A DNA stretch of 64,000 bases from the NCBI RefSeq assembly GCF_963691685.1, contig NZ_OY829290.1:682001-746000 (forward strand), given 5' to 3'. How positions within the stretch are numbered: the stretch's first letter is position 1; every line of letters starts with the position of its first letter. Positions 49,796 through 59,722 of this stretch are shown here, piece after piece. The notes beneath the pieces are model-generated. The model was not told where the DNA came from, searched no databases, and was given only the letters and a program-made list of their open reading frames with translations. The translations under genes were made by a program, and so were the position numbers. The DNA is from Thalassovita sp. GTDB taxonomy: Bacteria; Pseudomonadota; Alphaproteobacteria; Rhodobacterales; Rhodobacteraceae.

Positions 49796-50110
49796 ATGAC
49801 TTTGGTAAAAGCCACAATGGCCCTCGCAGTTGCTGGTCTGATGGCCGCCTGTACCACCGGTGGTCATGCCCCGGTGCAGGGGGATAAAACCCGCGACCGC
49901 GGCACCGACAAAAAGCACCTCAGCCAATTGGTGGCCGGCATTTGGGTTGACCCGAACGGCTGTGACCACTGGATTATCGATGATGGTGTGGAAGGCTACG
50001 CGGATGCGCGCCGTGACAAATACGGCAAGCCGGTCTGTTCCAACGTGGCACCGCCGGAAACGGCCACTGGCCCGTTCAAGGATGGCACCCGGATCTTCGA
50101 CCCGCTGTAA
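49796..50110 (+). CDS. Small lipoprotein sharing the cysteine module of its neighbour
   Basis: 104 residues. Signal peptide with lipobox LMAAC, lipidated cysteine C19, so an outer- or inner-membrane lipoprotein. Residues about 47-80 hold IWVDPNGCDHWIIDDGVEGY then KPVC, nearly the same as in the upstream OmpA-type protein. It lacks the OmpA domain. Ribosome site AGGGAG; 16 bp from the upstream stop, so the two form an operon. The shared module points to tandem duplication and a joint role at the envelope, not otherwise known to me. Confidence 0.8.
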   Translation: MTLVKATMALAVAGLMAACTTGGHAPVQGDKTRDRGTDKKHLSQLVAGIWVDPNGCDHWIIDDGVEGYADARRDKYGKPVCSNVAPPETATGPFKDGTRIFDPL

Positions 50111-50139
50111 AGCGCGCGACATTCCGAAAAGAACGCTAA

Positions 50140-50167
50140 GCCGCCGGTGCACAAACCGGCGGCTTTT
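50140..50167 (+). terminator. Terminator after the lipoprotein gene
   Basis: GCCGCCGGT (50140-50148), loop GCACAA, ACCGGCGGC (50155-50163), then TTTT. Confidence 0.9.
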
Positions 50168-50286
50168 CTGTGCCGGAACTGTCACAATTAGACACTACAT
50201 CTTGCGGAGAGGGGGCGTGTTTGGCACCATTGGTCCTAGGCCCCCGACTCAAATTTTGGGATTTGACCTCAGCTAAGGAGATCTAT

Positions 50287-51312
<1,026 letters not shown>

Positions 51313-51319
51313 CCCGGTT

Positions 51320-51358
51320 GCGCCGCCTCCGGCGGGAGTATTTGAGGAACATTGAAAA
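51320..51358 (+). repeat. Copy of the dispersed intergenic repeat after phoH
   Basis: Reads GCGCCGCCTCCGGCGGGAGT at 51320-51339, then ATTTGAGGAACATTGAAAA. The GCCGCC/GGCGG part forms a short hairpin. It matches the reverse copy at 46476-46513 closely. Confidence 0.7.
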
Positions 51359-51418
51359 GGGCGGCGGCCAGCGGGCTGTCGCCTTTTCTTGTGCGGGCAA
51401 TCAGGATATGGCGGGCCT

Positions 51419-51913
51419 ATGACTGTTGATGTGATCTTTGAAGATACACGCTGGGAGGCGGCCGGGCTTGCGCAACTGGCCGAGGTTGCCAGTGACGCGA
51501 CCCTGCGCCATCTGGGATATGATCCAGAAGATTGGGAGCTTTGTGTGATGGGCTGTGATGATGCCCGGATTGCCGAGCTGAACGAAGAATTTCGCGATAA
51601 GGGCAAGGCAACCAATGTGCTGTCCTGGCCCTCAGAAGAACGGGGGGCTGCAGAAGATGGCGGCGCGCCGCTGGCCCCGGAAGGTCCCGACCCGGAACTT
51701 GGTGATATCGCCATTTCTTTTGAGACGTGCCAGCGTGAGGCCGAGGCCGCCGCGAAGCCGATGAGCGAACATTGCACCCATTTGTTGATCCATGCGACCC
51801 TGCATTTGCTGGGCTATGACCATATTCGTGACAAGGATGCCACGTTAATGGAGGCGATTGAGGTCGAAATACTTGGCAAAATGGGGTTTGCTGACCCATA
51901 TAATGGGTCTTAG
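51419..51913 (+). CDS. ybeY: Endoribonuclease/rRNA maturation factor YbeY
   Basis: A 164-residue UPF0054 protein. The zinc-binding H3xH5xH motif is HATLHLLGYDH. NVLSWPSEE and GDIAISFETC are the usual preceding strands. It carries a 14-residue acidic insert (GAAEDGGAPLAPEG) typical of alphaproteobacterial YbeY. It acts in 16S rRNA 3'-end processing and ribosome quality control. Positioned 106 bp after phoH, with the repeat element in between. ATG 51419 is preferred by homology. Confidence 0.94.
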   Translation: MTVDVIFEDTRWEAAGLAQLAEVASDATLRHLGYDPEDWELCVMGCDDARIAELNEEFRDKGKATNVLSWPSEERGAAEDGGAPLAPEGPDPELGDIAISFETCQREAEAAAKPMSEHCTHLLIHATLHLLGYDHIRDKDATLMEAIEVEILGKMGFADPYNGS

Positions 51914-51964
51914 CGGGGATCACCCCCGTGACAGATGAGTTCTGTTTGAATTTGGAAAGGTAAG

Positions 51965-52855
51965 ATGGGCGACGCACCTGAAGGCTCTTCTACGGCAGCG
52001 CACAGCGCGCAGCCAGAGAGCGACCCCCCGCAACCGGGGCTTTTGAAACGACTGTTCGGAGCCAAAGGCACGGCAGTGGCGCTGGAGGCTGAGGCCTCGG
52101 CAAATGGCCACGCCCACCCGCGCGGTGAACACCAGACATTGATGAACACTTTGGCGCGCTACCGCGTGCGTGAAGTGGCTATTCCCAAAGCGGATATTGT
52201 GGCGGTGCCGGAAAGCATCACCAAAGATGAACTGGTGCAGGTCTTCCGCGATACCGGATTTACTCGACTGCCTGTCTACAGCGGCACCTTGGACACCCCG
52301 CTGGGCATGATCCACCTAAAGGACTTTGCCCTGCAGCACGGGTTTAACGGCGGCCAGAGCGAAGAGTTTTCGATGGCAGGCATGCTGCGTCCGCTGCTCT
52401 ATGTGCCGCCGTCGATGTCGCTGGGGGTTTTGCTGCAGAAAATGCAGACGGAACGCCGGCATATGGCACTGGTGATCGATGAATATGGCGGTGTTGACGG
52501 GGTTTTGACCATCGAAGACCTGATCGAACAGGTTGTCGGTGAGATCGAAGATGAACATGACGCCGAAGAGGATCAGTTGTGGGTCGCTGAAAACCCCGGT
52601 CAGTATCTGGCGCTGTCTAAAACCCCGCTGGACGAGTTTGAGGAGGAGATCGGCTTCTCCCTCACCGATAGTCCTGAGATCGACGAAGAAGAGATCGACA
52701 CGCTGGGCGGTCTGGTCTTTGTTCTCTGTGGTCGGGTGCCGGTGCGTGGCGAAGTGGTGCAACACCCGGATGGTCATGAGATCATGGTGGTGGATGCCGA
52801 TCCCCGCCGGATCAAGCGCCTGCGTGTGCGTCTGAAAACGGATGCAGGTGGGTAA
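51965..52855 (+). CDS. corC: CorC/HlyC-family CBS-domain protein
   Basis: A 296-residue cytoplasmic protein. After a 50-residue low-complexity N-terminus come two CBS domains (about 70-190: VPESITKDELVQVFRDTGFTRLP... VLLQKMQTERRHMALVIDEYGG) and the C-terminal CorC_HlyC domain (LGGLVFVLCGRVPVRGEVV... LRVRLKT). Lacks the DUF21 membrane part, so it is the soluble CorC type associated with magnesium/cobalt efflux or membrane homeostasis. Ribosome site GGAAAGG; lnt follows 3 bp later. Confidence 0.92.
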   Translation: MGDAPEGSSTAAHSAQPESDPPQPGLLKRLFGAKGTAVALEAEASANGHAHPRGEHQTLMNTLARYRVREVAIPKADIVAVPESITKDELVQVFRDTGFTRLPVYSGTLDTPLGMIHLKDFALQHGFNGGQSEEFSMAGMLRPLLYVPPSMSLGVLLQKMQTERRHMALVIDEYGGVDGVLTIEDLIEQVVGEIEDEHDAEEDQLWVAENPGQYLALSKTPLDEFEEEIGFSLTDSPEIDEEEIDTLGGLVFVLCGRVPVRGEVVQHPDGHEIMVVDADPRRIKRLRVRLKTDAGG

Positions 52856-52858
52856 CGG

Positions 52859-54367
52859 GTGCTGGCCGCTGCGCTGACACGATATGGGGCGGCGCAGGGC
52901 CTGTATGGCTTTGCGCTTTCGGTTCTGGCAGGCGGGATCACCGCGCTGGGGCAGGCGCCGCTGAATTTGTGGCCGCTGGCGTTGCTAGGGCTGGCGCTGG
53001 GGCTGTTGCGTATGCAGGCCGCAGGCGAAGCTAAAGCAGCGTTCTGGCGTGGCTGGGGTTTTGGTCTTGGGTATTTTGCGCTGGCCCTCAGCTGGATCGT
53101 TGAGCCGTTTCTTGTCGATATTGCCCGGCACGGCTGGATGGCGCCCTTTGCCTTGTTCTTTATGGCCGGGGGGCTGGCGCTGTTTTGGGGCGCCGCCGCT
53201 GCCGTGGCGCAGCGCTTGGGGGGAGCCCCGCTTGCCTTGATTGCGACCTTGGCTGCTGCTGAACTGATGCGCTCCTACCTCTTTACGGGGTTTCCGTGGG
53301 CGCTGATCGGCCATCTGTGGATCCCGACACCCGTTGCGCAATGGGCCAGTCTGATTGGTCCACATGGTCTGACCCTATTGGCGCTGGCCGTTGCAACGGG
53401 GCTGGCGCACTCGGTGCGACATGTGACGGGGGCTATGGCAACGCTGTCAGCAATTGCGCTGTTTTGGCTGGGTGGGGCCTATCTGGCGGGTGAGCCCCAG
53501 GACCTAAAGGGCCGGCCGGTCGTGCGGTTGGTGCAGCCCAATGCGCCACAGCATCAGAAATGGGATCCGGCCCATATCCCGGTGTTCTTCCGCCGTCTGA
53601 TTGAGGCAACCCGCGCCGCACCACGCCCGGATCTGGTGATCTGGCCCGAAACATCTGTCCCTGTGTCGCTGGATAGGTCCGAGGAAACGCTGCAGGTGAT
53701 GGCGCAGGCGGCGGGCGAGGTGCCGGTTGTCTTTGGCATCCAACGTTGGGAGGGCCGGCAGATTTATAACTCAGCAGTCCTGATGGATGGTCTGGGCCAG
53801 GTCACAAATATCTACGACAAGGCGCATCTGGTGCCCTTTGGGGAATACGTGCCCTTTGGCGATCTGTTGGGCCGCCTGGGCATTCACGGCATGGCCGCGC
53901 GTGACGGGGATGGGTTTTCCGCCGGTCCGGGGGCGCAGTTGATGCCGTTGGGGCCCCTGGGGCGTGCCCTGCCGCTGATCTGTTATGAGGCAGTGTTCCC
54001 AAATGATGTGAACGCGGCAGCAGAGCGCCCGGACCTTTTGATGCAGCTGACCAATGACGCCTGGTTTGGCCAGATCTCGGGTCCTTACCAACATTTGGCG
54101 CAGGCCCGCCTGCGCGCGATTGAGCAGGGGCTGCCGATGGTGCGCGCGGCAAATACCGGGGTTTCAGCGGTTATTGATGGCAAGGGCCGCGTGATTGCGC
54201 AGTTGGGGCTGGGGGAAACCGGTCATCTGGACCATGCTCTGCCGCCAGCATTGCCCGGCACACTTTATACCCGAACCGGTGATTATCTTGCCTTGGTTGC
54301 TATCATGGGGCTGTTTCTTGCCGTTATCACACTCAGGCGCTTCCCAAAGCGGCGTTTTGCAGATTGA
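52859..54367 (+). CDS. lnt: Apolipoprotein N-acyltransferase
   Basis: A 502-residue inner-membrane protein with about six N-terminal and one C-terminal transmembrane helices around a periplasmic nitrilase-like domain. The Glu-Lys-Cys triad is seen in WPETSVPVS, DKAHLVPFGEY and CYEAVFPND. It adds the third acyl chain to lipoproteins such as the one encoded at 49.8 kb. It starts at a GTG 3 bp after corC with AGGTGGG upstream. Confidence 0.94.
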   Translation: MLAAALTRYGAAQGLYGFALSVLAGGITALGQAPLNLWPLALLGLALGLLRMQAAGEAKAAFWRGWGFGLGYFALALSWIVEPFLVDIARHGWMAPFALFFMAGGLALFWGAAAAVAQRLGGAPLALIATLAAAELMRSYLFTGFPWALIGHLWIPTPVAQWASLIGPHGLTLLALAVATGLAHSVRHVTGAMATLSAIALFWLGGAYLAGEPQDLKGRPVVRLVQPNAPQHQKWDPAHIPVFFRRLIEATRAAPRPDLVIWPETSVPVSLDRSEETLQVMAQAAGEVPVVFGIQRWEGRQIYNSAVLMDGLGQVTNIYDKAHLVPFGEYVPFGDLLGRLGIHGMAARDGDGFSAGPGAQLMPLGPLGRALPLICYEAVFPNDVNAAAERPDLLMQLTNDAWFGQISGPYQHLAQARLRAIEQGLPMVRAANTGVSAVIDGKGRVIAQLGLGETGHLDHALPPALPGTLYTRTGDYLALVAIMGLFLAVITLRRFPKRRFAD

Positions 54368-54404
54368 CCCGGGTGAACCCGAAGCGTAACCAGTACACAT
54401 CCCC

Positions 54405-54450
54405 CTGCCACAACGGCTTCCTGACGTGGCGGGCAGACCCTAATGGAGCA
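54405..54450 (+). ncRNA. SAM/SAH riboswitch upstream of metK
   Basis: CCAC (54408-54411) pairs with GTGG (54426-54429), enclosing AACGGCTTCCTGAC, and GGAGCA (54445-54450) at the ribosome-binding site can pair with the GGCTTCC loop to make an H-type pseudoknot. This matches the Rhodobacterales SAM/SAH riboswitch, placed as expected six bases before the metK ATG. Ligand binding would hide the Shine-Dalgarno GGAG and repress translation of SAM synthetase. A small CGGG-TGAA-CCCG hairpin (54370-54381) precedes it. Confidence 0.85.
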
Positions 54451-54455
54451 TTTTC

Positions 54456-55664
54456 ATGACAAGATCGAACTATATTTTCACCTCTGAATCGGTTTCGGAG
54501 GGGCATCCTGACAAAGTATGTGACCGTATCTCGGACGCAGTTCTGGACGCCTTCCTGGCAGAGGAGCCCGAGGCGCGCGTTGCGGCTGAGACTTTTGCCA
54601 CCACAAACCGTGTTGTGATCGGTGGTGAAGTTGGTCTGTCCGACCAGGGCAAACTGACAGAATTTATGGGCAAGGTTGACCAAATCGCCCGTGATTGCAT
54701 CAAAGACATTGGCTATGAGCAGGACAAGTTCCACCACGAAACCGTGGAAGTGACCAACTTGCTGCACGAACAATCCGCCCATATTGCACAGGGCGTTGAT
54801 GCCGCTGCCGACAAAGATGAAGGCGCGGGCGATCAGGGCATCATGTTTGGCTATGCTACAACAGAAACCCCTGAGCTGATGCCGGCCCCGATCCAATACA
54901 GCCACGCGATCCTGCGTCGTCTGGCCGAGGAGCGTAAATCCGGTGCTGAGCCGACGCTGCGCCCGGATGCCAAATCGCAAATCTCGGTCAAATACGAAAA
55001 CGGCAAGCCCGTTGGCGTGACCTCGATCGTTCTGTCCACCCAGCACGCCGATGAAAGCCAGACCAGCGAAGACATCCGCGCGATTGTTGAGCCCTACATC
55101 CGCCAGACCCTGCCCGAGGGCTGGATCCAGCCGGACACCGCATGGCACGTGAACCCGACCGGCACCTTTGTGATTGGTGGCCCCGATGGTGACGCTGGCC
55201 TGACTGGCCGTAAGATCATCGTGGACACCTACGGTGGCGCTGCGCCGCATGGTGGCGGTGCCTTCTCAGGCAAAGACCCGACCAAGGTGGACCGCTCGGC
55301 AGCCTATGCGGCGCGCTATCTGGCCAAAAACGTTGTGGCGGCCGGCCTGGCTGAACGCTGCACCATCCAGCTGAGCTACGCCATCGGTGTATCGCACCCG
55401 CTGTCGATCTACGCAGATCTGCACGGCACGGGTGAGGTGGATCCTGCTGAGATTGAGGCGGCGATCCCGAAGGTTATGGATCTGACCCCCCGCGGCATCC
55501 GCACCCATCTGGGCCTGAACCGCCCGATCTATGCGCGCACCGCTGCTTATGGCCACTTTGGCCGCACACCGGAGGCCGACGGCGGCTTCTCCTGGGAGAA
55601 TGTGGATCTGGTCGAGCAGCTGAAAAAAGAGGTTGGCAAAACCGCCTTCGCGCCGGTTGGCTGA
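54456..55664 (+). CDS. metK: S-adenosylmethionine synthetase
   Basis: A 402-residue MAT. N-terminal FTSESVSEGHPDKVCD carries the ATP-binding histidine and lysine, GAGDQGIMFGYA is the first signature, and GGGAFSGKDPTKVDRSAAY the phosphate-binding loop. It makes SAM from methionine and ATP, used in this window by MiaB, TrmB and the methyltransferase. Translation start is directly under the riboswitch. Longer than E. coli MetK by some 18 residues, usual for alphaproteobacteria. Confidence 0.97.
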   Translation: MTRSNYIFTSESVSEGHPDKVCDRISDAVLDAFLAEEPEARVAAETFATTNRVVIGGEVGLSDQGKLTEFMGKVDQIARDCIKDIGYEQDKFHHETVEVTNLLHEQSAHIAQGVDAAADKDEGAGDQGIMFGYATTETPELMPAPIQYSHAILRRLAEERKSGAEPTLRPDAKSQISVKYENGKPVGVTSIVLSTQHADESQTSEDIRAIVEPYIRQTLPEGWIQPDTAWHVNPTGTFVIGGPDGDAGLTGRKIIVDTYGGAAPHGGGAFSGKDPTKVDRSAAYAARYLAKNVVAAGLAERCTIQLSYAIGVSHPLSIYADLHGTGEVDPAEIEAAIPKVMDLTPRGIRTHLGLNRPIYARTAAYGHFGRTPEADGGFSWENVDLVEQLKKEVGKTAFAPVG

Positions 55665-55693
55665 TCCGTTCTTCGACATATGACACATTAAAA

Positions 55694-55718
55694 GGGGGCT
55701 TCGGCCCCCTTTTTCTTT
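55694..55718 (+). terminator. Terminator after metK
   Basis: GGGGGC (55694-55699), TTCG tetraloop, GCCCCC (55704-55709), then TTTTTCTTT. Confidence 0.95.
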
Positions 55719-55821
55719 GCCCGGGCCTCAGAAATCACAGCCTCAGGGAAACTTTGCTTGGCATCACCTGTCCCAGCTTTCTAAGGTGTTTCCCAACAAG
55801 TATTTATCGGAGTTTTATGAC

Positions 55822-56445
55822 ATGCGTGGTATTGGCGTCGCAGCGTTTTCCCTGCTGTTGGCAGGGCCAGTTCTGGCCGACAAGCTGACGGTTGAAGGCG
55901 ATCAATTGATTTACGACACCGATAAAGGTGGGTTGGCCTCAGGCAAGGAGATTGTGGCGACCGATCTGCCGGTGATGCGGCGTATGCTGAAAGAGAACGA
56001 AGGCATCACCACGTTGCGCCTGAACTCCCCCGGCGGGATTGTCTGGGTGGGCGAAGAAATGGCGCGTATCGTCGAGGATTACGAGTTGGACACCGTGGCT
56101 GACGGCGAATGCAGCAGCACCTGTGTGCTGCTGTTCCTGGCAGGCCAGTCACGGCAGATGACACGTGGATCCAAGATCGGGTTCCATCAGACCAATTGGT
56201 CCGCCGGCTCGATTGAGGGTTATTACAACGACCGTCGTGAAGACAGCGGCTGGCAGACGCCTTTTGATTTTGCCTCATGGATGTATCAGGACACCCAAAC
56301 CGAGGTTTATACCAACCTGACCACCTTGCTGAAACGTGGTGTTGATCCGGCCTTCGCGATCGAGACCATCGGGTCAAGCGATGCGGTTTGGTTCCCCTCT
56401 CGCAAGGAATTGGTCGCGGCCGGGGTGCTGCGCGACGCGCCTTAA
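55822..56445 (+). CDS. Secreted ClpP/crotonase-fold protein
   Basis: A 207-residue protein with signal peptide (about 1-18, ending VLAD) and a ClpP-like fold: LRLNSPGGIVWVGEEMARI, then DGECSSTCVLLFLAGQSR with the candidate nucleophile serine, and GSKIGFHQ with the candidate histidine. Such periplasmic ClpP-like proteins are common in Rhodobacteraceae but their substrates are unknown. ATG 55822 has CGGAG upstream; the in-frame ATG at 55717 overlaps the metK terminator region and is not used. Confidence 0.83.
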   Translation: MRGIGVAAFSLLLAGPVLADKLTVEGDQLIYDTDKGGLASGKEIVATDLPVMRRMLKENEGITTLRLNSPGGIVWVGEEMARIVEDYELDTVADGECSSTCVLLFLAGQSRQMTRGSKIGFHQTNWSAGSIEGYYNDRREDSGWQTPFDFASWMYQDTQTEVYTNLTTLLKRGVDPAFAIETIGSSDAVWFPSRKELVAAGVLRDAP

Positions 56446-56526
56446 CCTTCACGCCTGACCTAACGGCAGGCTTTGGCCTCCGGAGGCTTCATGTAAACCT
56501 GCCGCTGCGAATAGGGAGGATTTGCA

Positions 56527-57387
56527 ATGTTGCTTGAGGTGGGGCTGCCGCTGTCGCTGGCGTTCATCATGTTTTCGCTGGGCTTCGGCCTGACCTTTGC
56601 AGATTTCGGCCGGGTTTTGACCATGCCGCGGGCGGTGCTGACCGGGGTGGTGCTGCAGGTCGCGGCCATTCCCGCGGTTGCCTATCTGTTGTTGCAGGTC
56701 ATGTCATTGCCGCCCGCCCTGGCCTTTGGGGTGATGATCCTGTCGTTCTGCCCGGGCGGCGTGACCTCAAACATCCTGACCAAACTGGGCGGCGGTTCCG
56801 TTGCGCTGTCGATCACCCTGACGGCCGTGGTGAGCCTGTTGTCCGTTTTGACCGTGCCTTTCCTTGTGGGCTGGGCTGGGAAGACCTTTCTGAAAGAAAC
56901 CGCGCCTGAGATCGATGTGATGTCGATCGGGCTGGCGATGTTTGCCATCACTGCGGTGCCGGTTCTGCTGGGCCTGTTGGGGCGGCGGTTTTCCGGCGCC
57001 AAGGCAGATGCAGCCGAGCGGATGATTTCACGCGCGGCGATGGTTCTGTTTGTGCTGATCGTGGCTGCCGCGATTGCAACCAACTGGGCGCTGATCGTTG
57101 AAAACATCACGGTTCTGGGGCCGGTCCTGATCGCGCTGAATGTGGTCTTGCTGATCCTTGGCGTGGCTGTGGCACGGCTACTGGGGCTGAGCGGTGCTGA
57201 GGGGATCTGTATCTCGGTTGAGATGGGGGTGCAGAACGCCACGCTGGGCATCACGGTTGCAGGATTGGTGGCGCAGGTGGCGGGCATTCCCGAATACGCG
57301 CTGCCGTCTGCACTTTATGGGATCACCATGTATCTGGTGACCATTCCCGGGTTGTTTGTGCTGCGGGCGCTGTTTTCTAAAGGCTAA
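56527..57387 (+). CDS. Bile acid:sodium symporter (BASS) family transporter
   Basis: A 286-residue membrane protein with about nine to ten helices. FSLGFGLTFADFGRVL opens the family, FCPGGVTSNILTKLGGG is the unwound-helix sodium-binding motif, and EMGVQNATLGI the second one. Bacterial members carry organic anions such as pantoate or keto acids; the substrate here is unknown. Ribosome site AGGGAGGA. A perfect 12-bp palindrome GCCTCCGGAGGC is at 56476-56487, upstream. Confidence 0.88.
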   Translation: MLLEVGLPLSLAFIMFSLGFGLTFADFGRVLTMPRAVLTGVVLQVAAIPAVAYLLLQVMSLPPALAFGVMILSFCPGGVTSNILTKLGGGSVALSITLTAVVSLLSVLTVPFLVGWAGKTFLKETAPEIDVMSIGLAMFAITAVPVLLGLLGRRFSGAKADAAERMISRAAMVLFVLIVAAAIATNWALIVENITVLGPVLIALNVVLLILGVAVARLLGLSGAEGICISVEMGVQNATLGITVAGLVAQVAGIPEYALPSALYGITMYLVTIPGLFVLRALFSKG

Positions 57388-57499
57388 GCCTGCGCCTGGG
57401 CACGATCAGAAGGCGCAATCGGGCAGGGGGACTTGACCCCTGCCGCGCTCTGCGGCAAAGGCTCGGGCCAATCAACCGCGCAAGAGACCGTTCGAGATC

Positions 57500-58222
57500 A
57501 TGGCAGACCAACCCAGCGACAAGCACCCTTCGGGCGCCCCATGGCGCAACTTCTACGGCCGCTTCAAAGGCAAAGGCCTGCGCGACAGCCAGCAGAAGTA
57601 TCTGGATGAGGATCTGGCCGCCCTGTCGCCCGGCGCGGTGACCTGGGAAGAAAATCCCGACCGAAGCGAATTGGATCTGGGCGAAATGTTCCCGGGCAAA
57701 GACGTCTGGCTGGAGGTCGGCTTTGGCGGCGGCGAACATATGGTGCATCAGGCCGCCAGCAACCGCGACGTTGGGATCATTGGCTGTGAGCCTTACATCA
57801 ACGGCGTGGCGATGTTGCTGGGCAAGATCCGCGATGCCGCGGTCGATAACGTCAAAGTGCACCCCGGTGATGCGCGGGACATGATGGATGTGCTGCCGGC
57901 GCAATCGATCAGCAAGGCCTTCCTGCTATATCCTGACCCCTGGCCAAAGAAACGCCACCACCGCCGCCGTTTTGTGACACAGGAACATCTGCAGCCGCTG
58001 GCCGAAGTGCTGAAACCCGGGGCGATCTTCCGTGTGGCGACCGACATTCCCGACTACGTGCGCCAAACCCTGCAAGAGGTGCCGAAGGCGGGTTTTGAAT
58101 GGCTGGCCGAAGGTCCAACCGACTGGCGCCAGCCCTGGGATGATTGGATTTCCACCCGTTATGAGCAGAAAGCCCTGCGCGAAGGCCGCACGCCGCATTA
58201 TCTGACGTTCCGCCGCCTGTAA
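57500..58222 (+). CDS. trmB: tRNA (guanine-N7-)-methyltransferase
   Basis: A 240-residue SAM methyltransferase. Motif I is EVGFGGGEHM, NVKVHPGDARDM is the adenine-binding strand, and LLYPDPWPKKRHHRRRFV is the diagnostic PDPW-K-RH catalytic segment. It makes m7G46 in tRNA variable loops. A 45-residue N-terminal extension (FYGRFKGKGLRDSQQ) is typical of alphaproteobacteria. Confidence 0.96.
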   Translation: MADQPSDKHPSGAPWRNFYGRFKGKGLRDSQQKYLDEDLAALSPGAVTWEENPDRSELDLGEMFPGKDVWLEVGFGGGEHMVHQAASNRDVGIIGCEPYINGVAMLLGKIRDAAVDNVKVHPGDARDMMDVLPAQSISKAFLLYPDPWPKKRHHRRRFVTQEHLQPLAEVLKPGAIFRVATDIPDYVRQTLQEVPKAGFEWLAEGPTDWRQPWDDWISTRYEQKALREGRTPHYLTFRRL

Positions 58223-58232
58223 GCGTTGGGAT

Positions 58233-58259
58233 TTTTGAGTATTTTGGAAACAGTGAAAG
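58233..58259 (+). repeat. Diverged copy of the dispersed intergenic repeat after trmB
   Basis: TTTTGAGTATTTTGGAAACA at 58233-58252, then GTGAAAG. It shares the GAGTATTT and (A)AACA-TGAAAG parts with the copies at 46.4 and 51.3 kb but has lost the GCCTCCGGC hairpin. Confidence 0.5.
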
Positions 58260-58354
58260 CCAGGGGCGGCGCTTCTGCCTTTTGTCGTTTCGGCTGATAT
58301 GGACGGCCCTTAGGGTTTGCGCTATCAGGCTTTGGAAGCATGAGGAGAGCACAT

Positions 58355-59701
58355 ATGTCCGGCCACGGCACCCCGATCCCGATGTCATCGCATAAAAGCG
58401 GCCCGCTGCAGGGTGAGGCCCATGTGCCCGGCGACAAATCCATCAGCCACCGTTCGCTGATTTTTGGCGCAATGGCGGTGGGTGAGACGGTCATCACCGG
58501 TCTGCTGGAAGGCGAAGATGTGCTGGACACTGCCAAGGCGATGCAGGCCTTCGGCGCTGAGGTAACTCGTGATGAGACTGGCACCTGGCATGTGCATGGG
58601 GTGGGTGTTGGCGGCTTTGCTGAGCCAGACAATGTTATCGACTGCGGCAACTCGGGTACCGGCGTGCGTCTGATCATGGGCGCGATGGCAAGCTCGAACA
58701 TCACGGCGACCTTTACCGGTGATGCCTCGCTAAACTCTCGTCCGATGGCGCGGGTGACCGATCCGATTGCGCTGTTTGGCGCCACCTCGGTTGGCCGGTC
58801 GGGTGGACGCCTGCCGATGACCATTGTTGGCGCGGCGGATCCGGTGCCGGTGCGCTACACAACGCCGGTGCCTTCGGCGCAGGTGAAATCAGCTGTTTTG
58901 CTGGCAGGGTTGAACGCACCGGGCGAAACCGTTGTGATCGAGAAGGAAGCTACCCGCGACCATACCGAACGGATGCTGGCCGGTTTTGGCGCCGATATCA
59001 CCTCGGTTGATACTGATGAGGGCCGGGTGATCACCCTGAAAGGCCGTCCTGAGTTGAAACCGCAAACCATTGTGGTGCCGCGTGATCCGTCCTCGGCCGC
59101 GTTTCCGGTCTGTGCGGCGCTGATCGTTGAAGGCTCTGATGTGCTGGTGCCGAACATCGGGCTGAACCCCACCCGCGCTGGTCTGTTTGAGACTCTGCGC
59201 GATATGGGGGCGGATCTGACCTATGAGAACCTGCGAGAAGAAGGGGGTGAACCTGTTGCCGATCTGCGCGCCAAGTTTTCCCCCAACCTGAAGGGCATCG
59301 AGGTGCCCCCCGCCCGTGCGGCCAGCATGATTGACGAATATCCGGTGCTGTCGGTTGTGGCCTCCTTCGCTGAAGGCGACACGGTGATGCGCGGTGTGAA
59401 AGAGCTGCGGGTGAAGGAATCCGACCGGATTGAGGCGATGGCCTCGGGCCTGCGTCTGAACGGTGTTGAGGTTGAAGACGGCGACGATTGGTGGATCGTC
59501 AAAGGCCGTGGTCACGGCAATGTGCCGGGCGGGGCGACCTGTGTCAGCCATCTGGACCACCGGATCGCGATGAGCTTCATGGTGATGGGCATGGCCACTG
59601 AGGCGCCTGTCAGCGTCGATGATGGCAGCCCGATCGCCACCTCCTTCCCAATCTTTGAAGGGCTGATGGGTGGCCTTGGCGCGGATCTGCGGCGCGATTG
59701 A
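58355..59701 (+). CDS. aroA: 3-phosphoshikimate 1-carboxyvinyltransferase (EPSP synthase)
   Basis: A 448-residue EPSP synthase. PGDKSISHRSLI holds the phosphate-binding lysine and serine, LNSRPMARV and the C-terminal KELRVKESDRI are conserved catalytic segments. Motifs such as LLEGEDVLDTAKAMQAFGA place it with the CP4-like class II group, yet the loop is CGNSGTGVR with glycine at the position that is alanine (A100) in the CP4 enzyme. GAGGAG lies seven bases before ATG 58355; 58340 and 58382 are alternatives. With aroQ it belongs to the shikimate pathway. Confidence 0.95.
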   Translation: MSGHGTPIPMSSHKSGPLQGEAHVPGDKSISHRSLIFGAMAVGETVITGLLEGEDVLDTAKAMQAFGAEVTRDETGTWHVHGVGVGGFAEPDNVIDCGNSGTGVRLIMGAMASSNITATFTGDASLNSRPMARVTDPIALFGATSVGRSGGRLPMTIVGAADPVPVRYTTPVPSAQVKSAVLLAGLNAPGETVVIEKEATRDHTERMLAGFGADITSVDTDEGRVITLKGRPELKPQTIVVPRDPSSAAFPVCAALIVEGSDVLVPNIGLNPTRAGLFETLRDMGADLTYENLREEGGEPVADLRAKFSPNLKGIEVPPARAASMIDEYPVLSVVASFAEGDTVMRGVKELRVKESDRIEAMASGLRLNGVEVEDGDDWWIVKGRGHGNVPGGATCVSHLDHRIAMSFMVMGMATEAPVSVDDGSPIATSFPIFEGLMGGLGADLRRD

Positions 59702-59722
59702 CCTGTGACCGGATGGGGTGGC

